NCBI GenBank assembly: GCA_022641735.1
Contig: JALCDQ010000009.1
Span: forward strand, 1-64,000
From: Prevotella sp.
GTDB taxonomy: Bacteria; Bacteroidota; Bacteroidia; Bacteroidales; Bacteroidaceae
Direction of reading: 5' to 3'
DNA: 64,000 nucleotides
A program made the position numbers and the translations under genes. How positions within the stretch are numbered: position 1 is the stretch's first letter; each line of letters starts with the position of its first letter. A model generated the notes under the pieces. The model was given only the letters and a program-made list of their open reading frames with translations. It was not told the origin of the DNA and made no database searches. Shown in pieces: positions 36,979 through 46,909 of the stretch.

Positions 36979-38676
36979 TTACCAACCCGGGTTTTGTGTT
37001 GTTTTTCCTTCGCTCAGCGTAATCTGAGAAGAAGGTATTGGGAAGAAGTAATATTTCTTATCGAACGTACGAGTCTTGCTTGTAGGGATAGCATAGCCAG
37101 CAGCATCCACTAAAACGGCTACATTAGCAACTGTACTCAGATTGGCTCCACGGTTAACATCCGTATAGACGCTTGTGTCAATCTTGTCAAGTTGATGCCA
37201 GCGCACTAAGTCCCAATAGCGAATCCAGTTGTCAGTCATCAGCTCACAACGGCGGCAACGGCGGATTTCCCATATCAGATTGCTTACGCCCATGTTGTTG
37301 GCAGGGTCAGCATCTGGGGTTAAAGTCAGTTTAGGAAGTGCTGCGCGGGTCTCCAATTTGTTGATGGAATTGTCCAAATCGCCTTGAGTGATGGTGCCAA
37401 GCTCTGCTTTTGCTTCAGCAAAATTCAAGTAGATTTCAGCAAGCCAGAAGAGAGGAGCATCGGTGGTGTTCGTTCCCGTGTTGTTACGATAATAAAGAGG
37501 AATGGTCAGATTATCGTATTTGCCGATGTTATAAGCTGTTGAAGAAGTCATCAAAGATGAACCGCCACCACGTGACCACCCATGGCCTTTGAAGCAAAGT
37601 ACAGAGTCGAGCAATACGCTGAGACGCTTGTCGCGTACGGAGAACATATTGTTGATGGTGTAGTTTCCTTCTTTCGTCAAGACTGGCTTATCGCTCTTGT
37701 CGAGTGTTGTCGTAGCGAGAGGCTTGCCATCACGGAACAAAAAGGCGTTAACAGCATCTTTCGTAATACCGCGTTGCTGAGAAGATGAGCAGGTATAGTC
37801 AATCGTTGAATGCATCTGAACATCCTGTTCGTAATTGCGGAAGAAGATAACTTCCTTGCTGCCGCTCAAATCTGTCGAGTTGTAAACCTCTCCATAGTTG
37901 GCTGTAAGGCTGTATCCGGCGCTCATCAACTGTTGAGAAGCGTCAACGCAAGCATTCAGATAAGTAGCAGCACGACTAGCATCAGGAGCTTTTCCGTTAT
38001 CTGTAGCGGTGCGATATTTGCAATATGTACCTTCATAAAGAGCTATTTCGCTCTTCATAGCAAGTGCCATGTTCTTGCTCCAAGTGTTCTTGTTGGAGGT
38101 AGAACCTATGTTGTCGATAGCATAGTTGAGATCGTTCATCACGCTATCCATGACAACATCCCTGTCAGTACGAGTTCCATAGATGACGTCTACATCAGCA
38201 TCAGGGTCAAGAACAACAGTGTTCTCCCATTGCACATCACCATACATACGGACTAACTGATAATATTCCCAAGCACGATTCAAGCGTGCGATGGCCATAA
38301 ATTTTGCCTTTGTGGTAGCATCAAGAGTAGAAGTAGCCAGACCGGTAATCATGTAATTGGCACGACGGATTTCCGTATAACTGCCACTCCAATAGCTGGA
38401 GGAACCTGGAATAGTCGTAAAGGTCCAGTTGTCAAAACTTGGACTTGCCTGGTCATCGCTAAGAGATTTGAAATAGAACCAGCCTGAACCAGTGCCAGTG
38501 CCATAACCTGAATAGTTCTCGAAGAACGTATTGCTGTAGCTTTCAACCTGATTTGAGTTGCTCCAGAATTCTACAGACTCTGTGAATCTGTCACGTGGAG
38601 TCTTGTCAAGCATGTCATTACAACTGGTCATCAGCAGTGCAACAGTACCTAAAACATATAAATATGATTTTTTCAT
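36979..38676 (-). CDS. SusD/RagB-family surface lipoprotein
   Basis: 565 residues. The lipoprotein signal ends at LMTSC (C19), followed by NDMLDKTPRDRF, which is typical of SusD proteins. Tetratricopeptide-like helices lie in the N-terminal half (ARLNRAWEYYQLVRMYGDVQW) and the C-terminal YWDLVRWHQLDK/FPIPSSQI.L motifs close it. SusD forms the lid over the SusC barrel and captures ligand at the cell surface. It is 25 bp after susC. Ligand unknown; neighbours suggest wall fragments. Confidence 0.93.
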   Translation of the reverse strand: MKKSYLYVLGTVALLMTSCNDMLDKTPRDRFTESVEFWSNSNQVESYSNTFFENYSGYGTGTGSGWFYFKSLSDDQASPSFDNWTFTTIPGSSSYWSGSYTEIRRANYMITGLATSTLDATTKAKFMAIARLNRAWEYYQLVRMYGDVQWENTVVLDPDADVDVIYGTRTDRDVVMDSVMNDLNYAIDNIGSTSNKNTWSKNMALAMKSEIALYEGTYCKYRTATDNGKAPDASRAATYLNACVDASQQLMSAGYSLTANYGEVYNSTDLSGSKEVIFFRNYEQDVQMHSTIDYTCSSSQQRGITKDAVNAFLFRDGKPLATTTLDKSDKPVLTKEGNYTINNMFSVRDKRLSVLLDSVLCFKGHGWSRGGGSSLMTSSTAYNIGKYDNLTIPLYYRNNTGTNTTDAPLFWLAEIYLNFAEAKAELGTITQGDLDNSINKLETRAALPKLTLTPDADPANNMGVSNLIWEIRRCRRCELMTDNWIRYWDLVRWHQLDKIDTSVYTDVNRGANLSTVANVAVLVDAAGYAIPTSKTRTFDKKYYFFPIPSSQITLSEGKTTQNPGW

Positions 38677-38701
38677 GTCGTTTCAGAGTTAAAATATTTA
38701 T

Positions 38702-41700
38702 TTAGAATGTAACTTGAAGTCCAATTGACCAACTGCGAGTAATAGGATATGTACGTCCCCAAGTACCATAGCCAAGAGAGCCTTGTCCTTCATCCATTTC
38801 AGGGTCGATTGGCAAATTACCGCTACCCTTATGAATCAAACAGAGATTATTGACACTTCCGTAAATACGGAGTTTCTGGATATAAGCTTTCATGGTGAGA
38901 GCTTTCGGCAGAGTATAACCTAAAGTTATGTTCTTCAAACGCAGATAAGACATGTTTACCAAGTACTTTGTCTGAGGATAATAGTTGTGGCAGCCACCTT
39001 CAGAAGCAAGACCAACAACATTACCTGCATACTCATTACCAGGATATAGAGTTGGGAAGTCATTGCCCTGATTGATAGTATTCTGAGTTACCGTGAGCGT
39101 ATTATTAGCGATGGTGTAGTCATAAATATTATAACTTGTCTGGTTGTCATAGATAGCCAAGTCAGCTTCACGCATTTCTGGGAATACAAATGAAGACTGA
39201 GTCCACTCATCACGCTTGCCGACTCCTTGGAAGAAGAGGTCTAAGTCTAAGCCTTTATAATTGCCTCCGATATGGAAACTGTATTCATAACGTGGCATTG
39301 TGTTGCCGATAACCTTCAGGTCACCATGGTCTTCAAGGGTTCCCTTGCCGCCATCGATAACGCCATCACCGTTCAAATCCTTGTACTTAATGTCGCCAGG
39401 ACCATAGATGAAGTTCTCTGTCTGCAAACCTGTCTGGTCTGCTACACCTTTCTTATAGTTCCATCCTGTCAGCTGATTGTTGCTGATAATAGGACCATCG
39501 AAGTCATCTTCAGTGAAGTAGCGGTCGGTTTCAAAGCCCCAGATGTCACCCCATGTCTCACCTTCGTAAGCATAACTGACAGAGCCCGGATGGCCGATAA
39601 GCTTGGATTCATTGTTCCATTTGTGTACTTTCGTCTTAGAATCACCGATACTGAAGTTAAAGTATGCACCAAAATCTTTGGTAAACTGGTGACGGAGATT
39701 GAGAGTGAATTCCCATCCATTAGTGCGTAACTGACCTGCATTTGTATAAGGTGCACTGGCTCCAACACTTGAAGGAAGAGCTTTACCAGGAGCGAGCATG
39801 TCTTTAGTATCACGCTGATAGAGTTCAAAACTAGCTGTAATCTGGTCATTCAGGAAACCTAAATCAAGTCCCAAGTTAGTGGTGTTGATGCGTTCCCAAG
39901 AAAGAGAAGGTAATGTCCAGTCAGGCAAATCAAGCTCAGCAACCTTTGCGCCAGCACTTGAAAGCCAATGTACATAGCTCTGAGAGATAGTGCTGATGGT
40001 AGAAAGGAACATCCAGTCACCAACAGCTTCATTACCAATAGAACCATAAGAGAAACGCAACTTGACGTTGTCAACGATGTCTTTAATGCCTAATTTCTGC
40101 CAATAAGGCTCCTCACTGATGCGATAACCAGCAGAGAAAGATGGGAAGAATGCCCAACGGTCACCTGAAGGGAAGCGGGAAGAACCATCGTAACGTCCAT
40201 TCAACTCCAATAGATAGATGCCTTTATAGTCATAGTTGATACGGCCAAAGTAACCTGCTGATGCACGGTCACCTGTGCTACTGTCAATGGTGGCGTTCTT
40301 CAAGTCTCCATAAGCAAGGTTCAATTCAGGATATTCCTCTGAGTAGAGTTGCGTACGGCGTGCATAGAAGTAGTCACTGCTATAGTTCTCACCGTTCATA
40401 CCCAACATCACATTCAGATTGTGAACATCTGCAAAAGTATGAGCATAATTCAAATAAGCATTGGCAGTCCAACGGTTGCTCTTGAAATTATCACGACGAG
40501 CATTGGTCGTAGAAGGCTGTACAATATAACCAGGAGTTACTGCTGACCAGTTCATACCATAGACACTATGATTGCTCTGTTTGTAATTTTCATTCTCAAT
40601 GTCGTAAGTATAGTCTGCATTAAAGGTCAGGTCTTTTGTGATATTGGCCTTGACGTAAGCGTTCATACGCAGACGGTCGGTAGTATCAACAAAACGAGAA
40701 GCCTGTTTTTGCATGGCAATGACACGGAAATCTTCTCCATCGATGCTTCCTGAAGGAATGAAGAAAGAACCCCAGCGCCATAGATACTGGTAAATGTTGT
40801 TGTAAGCATTTGCACGAGAGAAGTGTGAACGCGTGAAGTTGAGGCGTGCACCAATCTGCAACCAGTCAGTGATATCGGTCTGCAAGTTCAGTGTTGCATT
40901 CATGCGCTCATGCTCTGCAGGATTGAAGGACATCTGGTCCTCTTTCTTGTTGTAGCCTACAGATGTATAGAAGGTTGTGCGCCCGCTTGCACCTGACAAA
41001 GAGATGTTGTGACTCTGTGAAGGAGCAGCATCCTGATACCAAATCCCAGCAATGTCATAGTTGGCATAATACATAGGTTGCTTTCCGTTGAAGCGGTAGT
41101 CGCCGACATTGGTGTCGCTTTGATAAGCTCTCATTTCACCGTAGCCAATCTTTGTATCGCCGTTTTCCTTAATCCATTCGTTGGCATAAGGAAGCAACTG
41201 GTCGAAGTACATACCGAACAATTCGACAGCATCAGAACCAGCGCGCTTCTTTGCGCGGATGGCAGCTTCAAGCTGTGTAGGTACATTCGGGAATCCTGGC
41301 AGATAAGTAGAGCCGTCCCATGCGAAGTTGTTGGTATAATCAATCTTGATGCGGTCGCCTTTCTTAGCGTTCTTCGTTGTAATCAAAATAACGCCGAATG
41401 CTGCACGCGTACCATATATAGAAGAAGCAGCTGCATCCTTCAGCACGCTGATGGAAGCAATATCATTGGCATTAATCATTGAAAGGTCGTCAACGGGTAC
41501 ACCATCCACTACGATGAATGGAGAGCTGGTCTGACTGTTACTCAAAGTTCCAAGACCGCGAATACGCAGTGTAGGCTCTGAGTTGATATCACCACTGGTG
41601 TTGAGGACGGTAAGTCCTGGCACTGCACCTTGCAATGCTTTGGTGACGTCCTGCTCTGGGCGTGAGGTAAGAGTCTTATCAAGGTCAACAGTAGAAACTG

Positions 41701-42085
41701 CGCCGGTAAGGTTAGCTTTCTTTTGAGCACCATATCCAACGACAACAACTTCGTCGAGTTGAGCATTATCTTCTTTCATGACAATGCGCATGTTGCCTTC
41801 AGGTTTAGTTACCACGGTCTTGTAGCCCAAGAAAGAGAATTGAAGTTTAGCATTGCTGCCAACTTCCAAAGAGAAGTTTCCATCAGCATCGGTCACTGTT
41901 CCCTTGGTGGTTCCAAGCTCTTGAACGAAAACGCCAACGATGGGTTGTCCGTTCTCATCGACAACAGTACCTTTTGCTAAATTCTCAGAAGAGCTCACTT
42001 CCTGCAGCACGCCAGCAGCGTAGACTTGTGTACTCATGGCACATGTCAATAAAAGCATGCACAGGAAAACTAAATGTTTCTTCAT
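38702..42085 (-). CDS. SusC/RagA-family TonB-dependent transporter
   Basis: 1127 residues: signal peptide (1-~24), carboxypeptidase-D regulatory-like domain (~38-108), the SusC hinge DEVVVVGYGAQKKANLTGAV, the plug (LRIRGLGTLSNSQTSSPFIVVDGVPVDD type motif) and a large beta-barrel ending in ITRSWSIGLQVTF with a terminal aromatic. It imports the ligand captured by SusD through the outer membrane using TonB energy. A TATATTTG -7 box lies 184 bp upstream, giving a long leader. No STN domain and no adjacent sigma factor, so control is elsewhere. Confidence 0.94.
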   Translation of the reverse strand: MKKHLVFLCMLLLTCAMSTQVYAAGVLQEVSSSENLAKGTVVDENGQPIVGVFVQELGTTKGTVTDADGNFSLEVGSNAKLQFSFLGYKTVVTKPEGNMRIVMKEDNAQLDEVVVVGYGAQKKANLTGAVSTVDLDKTLTSRPEQDVTKALQGAVPGLTVLNTSGDINSEPTLRIRGLGTLSNSQTSSPFIVVDGVPVDDLSMINANDIASISVLKDAAASSIYGTRAAFGVILITTKNAKKGDRIKIDYTNNFAWDGSTYLPGFPNVPTQLEAAIRAKKRAGSDAVELFGMYFDQLLPYANEWIKENGDTKIGYGEMRAYQSDTNVGDYRFNGKQPMYYANYDIAGIWYQDAAPSQSHNISLSGASGRTTFYTSVGYNKKEDQMSFNPAEHERMNATLNLQTDITDWLQIGARLNFTRSHFSRANAYNNIYQYLWRWGSFFIPSGSIDGEDFRVIAMQKQASRFVDTTDRLRMNAYVKANITKDLTFNADYTYDIENENYKQSNHSVYGMNWSAVTPGYIVQPSTTNARRDNFKSNRWTANAYLNYAHTFADVHNLNVMLGMNGENYSSDYFYARRTQLYSEEYPELNLAYGDLKNATIDSSTGDRASAGYFGRINYDYKGIYLLELNGRYDGSSRFPSGDRWAFFPSFSAGYRISEEPYWQKLGIKDIVDNVKLRFSYGSIGNEAVGDWMFLSTISTISQSYVHWLSSAGAKVAELDLPDWTLPSLSWERINTTNLGLDLGFLNDQITASFELYQRDTKDMLAPGKALPSSVGASAPYTNAGQLRTNGWEFTLNLRHQFTKDFGAYFNFSIGDSKTKVHKWNNESKLIGHPGSVSYAYEGETWGDIWGFETDRYFTEDDFDGPIISNNQLTGWNYKKGVADQTGLQTENFIYGPGDIKYKDLNGDGVIDGGKGTLEDHGDLKVIGNTMPRYEYSFHIGGNYKGLDLDLFFQGVGKRDEWTQSSFVFPEMREADLAIYDNQTSYNIYDYTIANNTLTVTQNTINQGNDFPTLYPGNEYAGNVVGLASEGGCHNYYPQTKYLVNMSYLRLKNITLGYTLPKALTMKAYIQKLRIYGSVNNLCLIHKGSGNLPIDPEMDEGQGSLGYGTWGRTYPITRSWSIGLQVTF

Positions 42086-42433
42086 AAGCTTTGTTTTTTA
42101 ATGATTGGTGTATAAATTTATTTATTTAGGTTACATGAGGAATTTCTTGTGGCAATTAAATAGGTTCCGTACAAATGGCTTTTCTCTCCTTGCCGAAAGA
42201 AGGTATCGATCATTTTATCTCAAAAGCTAATATTTTCCATAATTTTCGTGTCTTACAAATGACAACTGCAAATATAAGCAATATTTTTCAAACATGAACA
42301 CATTTTTAATATTTTTATGTATTATGAACATAAATTTATAATAAATGCTTTGATTATTTGTTTAAAGAACTTAACAATATTGCCATTATCTGCCCTGAAA
42401 ATGGTATAAATGGAGCGAAAAGCATAGAATAAA
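42086..42433. other. SusC leader and upstream region
   Basis: 348 bp without a supported gene. It holds the susC promoter (42269-42276) and a leader of roughly 175 nt. No 22-bp array occurs here. The rest is AT-rich. Confidence 0.65.
42269..42276 (-). promoter_or_regulatory. -7 box for susCD
   Basis: TATATTTG on the minus strand, an exact TAnnTTTG match. The nearest TTTG (42289-42292) is only 12 bp upstream, so a regular -33 element is absent and an activator is likely. Start of transcription is expected near 42262. Confidence 0.6.
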
Positions 42434-43273
42434 TTATGGAATTAACGCATGATAATAGATGAGACCTTCCATAGAGCGGTCGCGAATTTCATCGACTTCG
42501 ATGTCAAACTCCTTGGCTACGCGCCGCAATTCGATGGCAAACTTGGAGGCAGCGAGGCCTACAAAGCGCACTTTGCAATCCTGATACTGATATTGACAGA
42601 CGTTGCGCGTAAAGAAGTTTCTCAAGTTCTTGGTGATGAGTTCTTCCACATAGGAATTTGAAACGTAATCCGCAAGGAAATAGCCTATTTGCGCAAGGAA
42701 TCGGTTAGGTAAGGGCTTATTGTAAACTTCCGTAAGAACATCGTCAGGATTGATGGACGTCTGGCGCATGAAAACCTCCGCTAAGTCTTCTGGAATAAGG
42801 CCTTTCACGTAGTCGGAAAGAAACATTTTGCCCAATGCGGCAGCACTGCCTTCATCGCCAAAGATATAACCGCCGGCCCTGACGTGCTTCTGAATATTCT
42901 CCCCGTCGTAATAGCAAGAGTTGGAGCCAGTTCCGAGAATGCAGGCGATGCCCGCCTCATTATTAAATAAGGACCTAGCGGCAGCGAGCAAATCGCTCTC
43001 TACAACCGTGTGAGAACGAAACTGCGTGGTGAGCGAAGCCTTGACAATATTGCCCCTTGCCTCATTGTTACATCCGGCACCATAATAATAGATTTTATCA
43101 TATCTGTGCTTGAAGTAATCTTCGGGTAAGCCAAGTCGGATGACTCGGCTGATTTCCCGGCGTGTCTGGAAGAAAGGATTTATGCCTGCCGTCGTTGCCT
43201 TGGCGATAATGTTTTGATGCTCGACTATTGCCCAATCAGTCTTAGTGGAGCTGCTATCAGCTATCATGTTCAT
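42434..43273 (-). CDS. Second BadF-family amino-sugar kinase (MurK paralogue)
   Basis: 279 residues, clearly related to the kinase at 24191-25042: DSSSTKTDW, AGINPFFQTRREI, YYYGAGC, GTGSNSCYYDG and GDEGSAAALGK are shared, with a Ser replacing Gly in the first loop. A good promoter (TAACTTTG with TTG 20 bp upstream) precedes it. It stands alone, 348 bp from the susC start. It may phosphorylate GlcNAc while the other handles MurNAc, or the reverse; sequence does not decide. Confidence 0.87.
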   Translation of the reverse strand: MNMIADSSSTKTDWAIVEHQNIIAKATTAGINPFFQTRREISRVIRLGLPEDYFKHRYDKIYYYGAGCNNEARGNIVKASLTTQFRSHTVVESDLLAAARSLFNNEAGIACILGTGSNSCYYDGENIQKHVRAGGYIFGDEGSAAALGKMFLSDYVKGLIPEDLAEVFMRQTSINPDDVLTEVYNKPLPNRFLAQIGYFLADYVSNSYVEELITKNLRNFFTRNVCQYQYQDCKVRFVGLAASKFAIELRRVAKEFDIEVDEIRDRSMEGLIYYHALIP

Positions 43274-43311
43274 AATGCGAAAGATTAAAGTCGGTCCTTA
43301 GTCATTGTTCA

Positions 43312-43342
43312 CAAAGTTAGAAAAAATAATTTTAACTTGCAA
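43312..43342 (-). promoter_or_regulatory. Promoter of the second kinase gene
   Basis: TAACTTTG (43312-43319, minus strand) with TTG (43340-43342) exactly 20 bp upstream: a full Bacteroidetes -33/-7 arrangement, 38 bp before the ATG. Confidence 0.72.
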
Positions 43343-43523
43343 CTTTTTTACGACTTAATTACATTTTTTAATATTATAAGTTGTTCACTTTTGCGCAATT
43401 TTCCTCTCTTTTGGCCAATAATGGCCTTCCAAAAGATGGTAAGAGGACAAAGAGGGGATAAGCCCTGAAAAAGTAATCAGTATCTGAAAACTTGGCTTCT
43501 GATGAATGAAAGAAGCCTAATCA

Positions 43524-43721
43524 ATCATTGGAAGCCTTGTAAAAGATGATTGTTTACATTTGTTTTCCTATCGAAAACAGCGTGTTTCTCTATGGAAAAC
43601 AGTCTGTTTTTCTATGGAAAACAAATTGTGCCAGTCGATTGGTACTGTTCATTACAGTATCTGGTACTGACCTTCCCAACGATTGGTATTAGCCGCTCCA
43701 ATCGTTGGAAACATTCCGAAA
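43524..43721 (+). repeat. 22-bp-period array C (9 units, mixed families)
   Basis: Nine consecutive 22-bp units. Units one and two are weak members of the TTTAC/GTAAA family. Units three to five (43568-43633) carry CTATSGAAAACA, and the first two of these the whole GAAAACAGYSTGTTTYT dyad. Units six to nine (from 43634) have GATTGGTA or CGTTGG cores of the AACSRTTKGTAWTRRCCG family. Phase is kept across every change of family. Confidence 0.85.
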
Positions 43722-43946
43722 ATACGCTTTCTGCCTGTCCGTTTGCTCTTGCATTTGCATCATTCCTATATATTTTGAGATGTCTGTCATTATCTCCTTT
43801 TTGTCAGTCATTCAATTTGCGCCGATTTGCGCCATATTGGCATAACTTCTCTTTTTGAATGTTCGGAAAACCCGAAAATGCACGTTAAATACAATTAAAT
43901 GCATCAGAAAAATTTTAAAAGCCGTTCAGATGTGGATTTTTATTAC

Positions 43947-43954
43947 TAAATTTG
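43947..43954 (+). promoter_or_regulatory. -7 box for guaB
   Basis: TAAATTTG, 27 bp before the guaB ATG; matches TAnnTTTG. Confidence 0.65.
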
Positions 43955-43972
43955 CACGCAATAAATTTCTAA

Positions 43973-45466
<1,494 letters not shown>

Positions 45467-45472
45467 TTAAAG

Positions 45473-46906
45473 ATGAAAAGAATGAAATCGACGATATTGC
45501 TGTCAGCCCTGCTTCTTTGTGGCAGTGCGGCTTATGCTCAAGATGATCCGACGATTATGACCATCAATGGGAAACCTGTCAGTCGCTCGGAATTTGAGTA
45601 TTCATACAACAAAAACAATACGGAAAGTGTAATTGATAAGAAGAGTGTCGAAGAATATGTTGACCTATTTATTAATTACAAGTTGAAGGTTGAGGCTGCC
45701 GAGGCTGCTCATCTCGACACAATGAAGTCGTTTCAGAAAGAATTCGCAACCTATCGCGACCAGCAGATACGCCCTGCTATGATTACAGATGCTGACGTTG
45801 AGCAGGAAGCGAAGAGAATATATAAGGAAGCACAGGAAAGATGTGACAAGGGTGGTGGACTTGTAAAGCCTGCTCATATCCTCGTGATGATGAAGCAGAA
45901 AGCCACTGGCGATGAGATGCGGGCAGCCAAGTTGCGTATCGATTCCATATATTCAGCTCTCCAAAAGGGTGCTGATTTTGCCATGCTTGCTAAGAAATGC
46001 TCTGACGATAAGGGCTCTGCTGCTAATGGAGGAGAGCTGCCTTGGATAGAAAAGGGTCAGACTTTGAAGGAATTTGAAGAGCAGGTCTTCTCGATGAAGC
46101 CTGGTGAATTGAGCAAGCCTTTCGAGTCTCCTGCCGGCTGGCATATCGTGCTGTTGAAGGCAAAGCGCAACTTCTTCCCTTATGACTCCTTGCGCTCGGA
46201 TATCCTGAGGTATATTGACCAACGCGGACTTCGTGAGAAAATCATCGATGACAAGTTGGATTCTTTGGCCAAGAAGGCCTCTGTGAAGACTACTCCAGCT
46301 GAAATCCTCAATGCAAAAAAAGAGGAAATGGAGGCAAAAGACACCAATCTGAAATACCTTATCCAAGAGTATCACGATGGCCTTTTGCTCTATGAAATCA
46401 GCAATCGCACCGTATGGGATAAGGCTGCTAAAGATGAGGCAGGACTTGAAAATTATTTCAAGAAGAACAAGAAGAAGTATCGTTGGGATGAGCCTCGCTT
46501 CAAGGGAATAGCTTATCATGTAAAGGATAAGGCCGATGTGAAGGCTGTGAGGAATGCGGTGAAAAACATCCCATTTGACAAATGGGCAGAGCAACTCCGC
46601 AAGACATTCAACAACGACAGTATCCTTCGCATCCGTGTGGAGAAAGGTATTTTTAAGAAAGGTGACAATGCATTAGTCGATAGAGAAATCTTCAAGACTG
46701 GTGCAGAGGCAAAACCGATGAAAGATTATCCGATAGATGCTGTTTATGGCAAGGAACTCACCGCTCCAAAGGAGATGGAAGACGTGCGCTCACAAGTGCT
46801 GTCAGACTATCAGGAAGCTTTGGAGAAAGAGTGGGTGGAGGGCCTGCGCAAGCAGTATTCTGTGAAAGTGAATGAAGATGTATTGAAAACCGTAAATAAA
46901 CATTAG
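45473..46906 (+). CDS. Periplasmic PpiC-type peptidylprolyl isomerase
   Basis: 477 residues, signal peptide 1-~22. An N-terminal chaperone helix region begins IMTINGKPVSRSEFEYSYNKN. The parvulin domain at ~130-230 has PAHILVMM, GADFAMLAKKCSDD, GGELPWIEKG and GWHIVLLK. The C-terminal half is an additional region with a second, weak isomerase-like segment. It likely folds outer-membrane proteins. It lies between guaB and a SurA homologue, 3 bp from the latter. Confidence 0.9.
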   Translation: MKRMKSTILLSALLLCGSAAYAQDDPTIMTINGKPVSRSEFEYSYNKNNTESVIDKKSVEEYVDLFINYKLKVEAAEAAHLDTMKSFQKEFATYRDQQIRPAMITDADVEQEAKRIYKEAQERCDKGGGLVKPAHILVMMKQKATGDEMRAAKLRIDSIYSALQKGADFAMLAKKCSDDKGSAANGGELPWIEKGQTLKEFEEQVFSMKPGELSKPFESPAGWHIVLLKAKRNFFPYDSLRSDILRYIDQRGLREKIIDDKLDSLAKKASVKTTPAEILNAKKEEMEAKDTNLKYLIQEYHDGLLLYEISNRTVWDKAAKDEAGLENYFKKNKKKYRWDEPRFKGIAYHVKDKADVKAVRNAVKNIPFDKWAEQLRKTFNNDSILRIRVEKGIFKKGDNALVDREIFKTGAEAKPMKDYPIDAVYGKELTAPKEMEDVRSQVLSDYQEALEKEWVEGLRKQYSVKVNEDVLKTVNKH

Positions 46907-46909
46907 AAA

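Noticed and set aside
18601-43273. Polysaccharide utilisation locus for a plant or host glycan
   Set aside because: Apart from NamZ, a wall muramidase, no glycoside hydrolase, polysaccharide lyase or HTCS regulator is present; the enzymes are all wall-related.
43550-43858. 102-codon open frame on the plus strand
   Set aside because: Its first half is the translation of array C units; no ribosome site or family resemblance.
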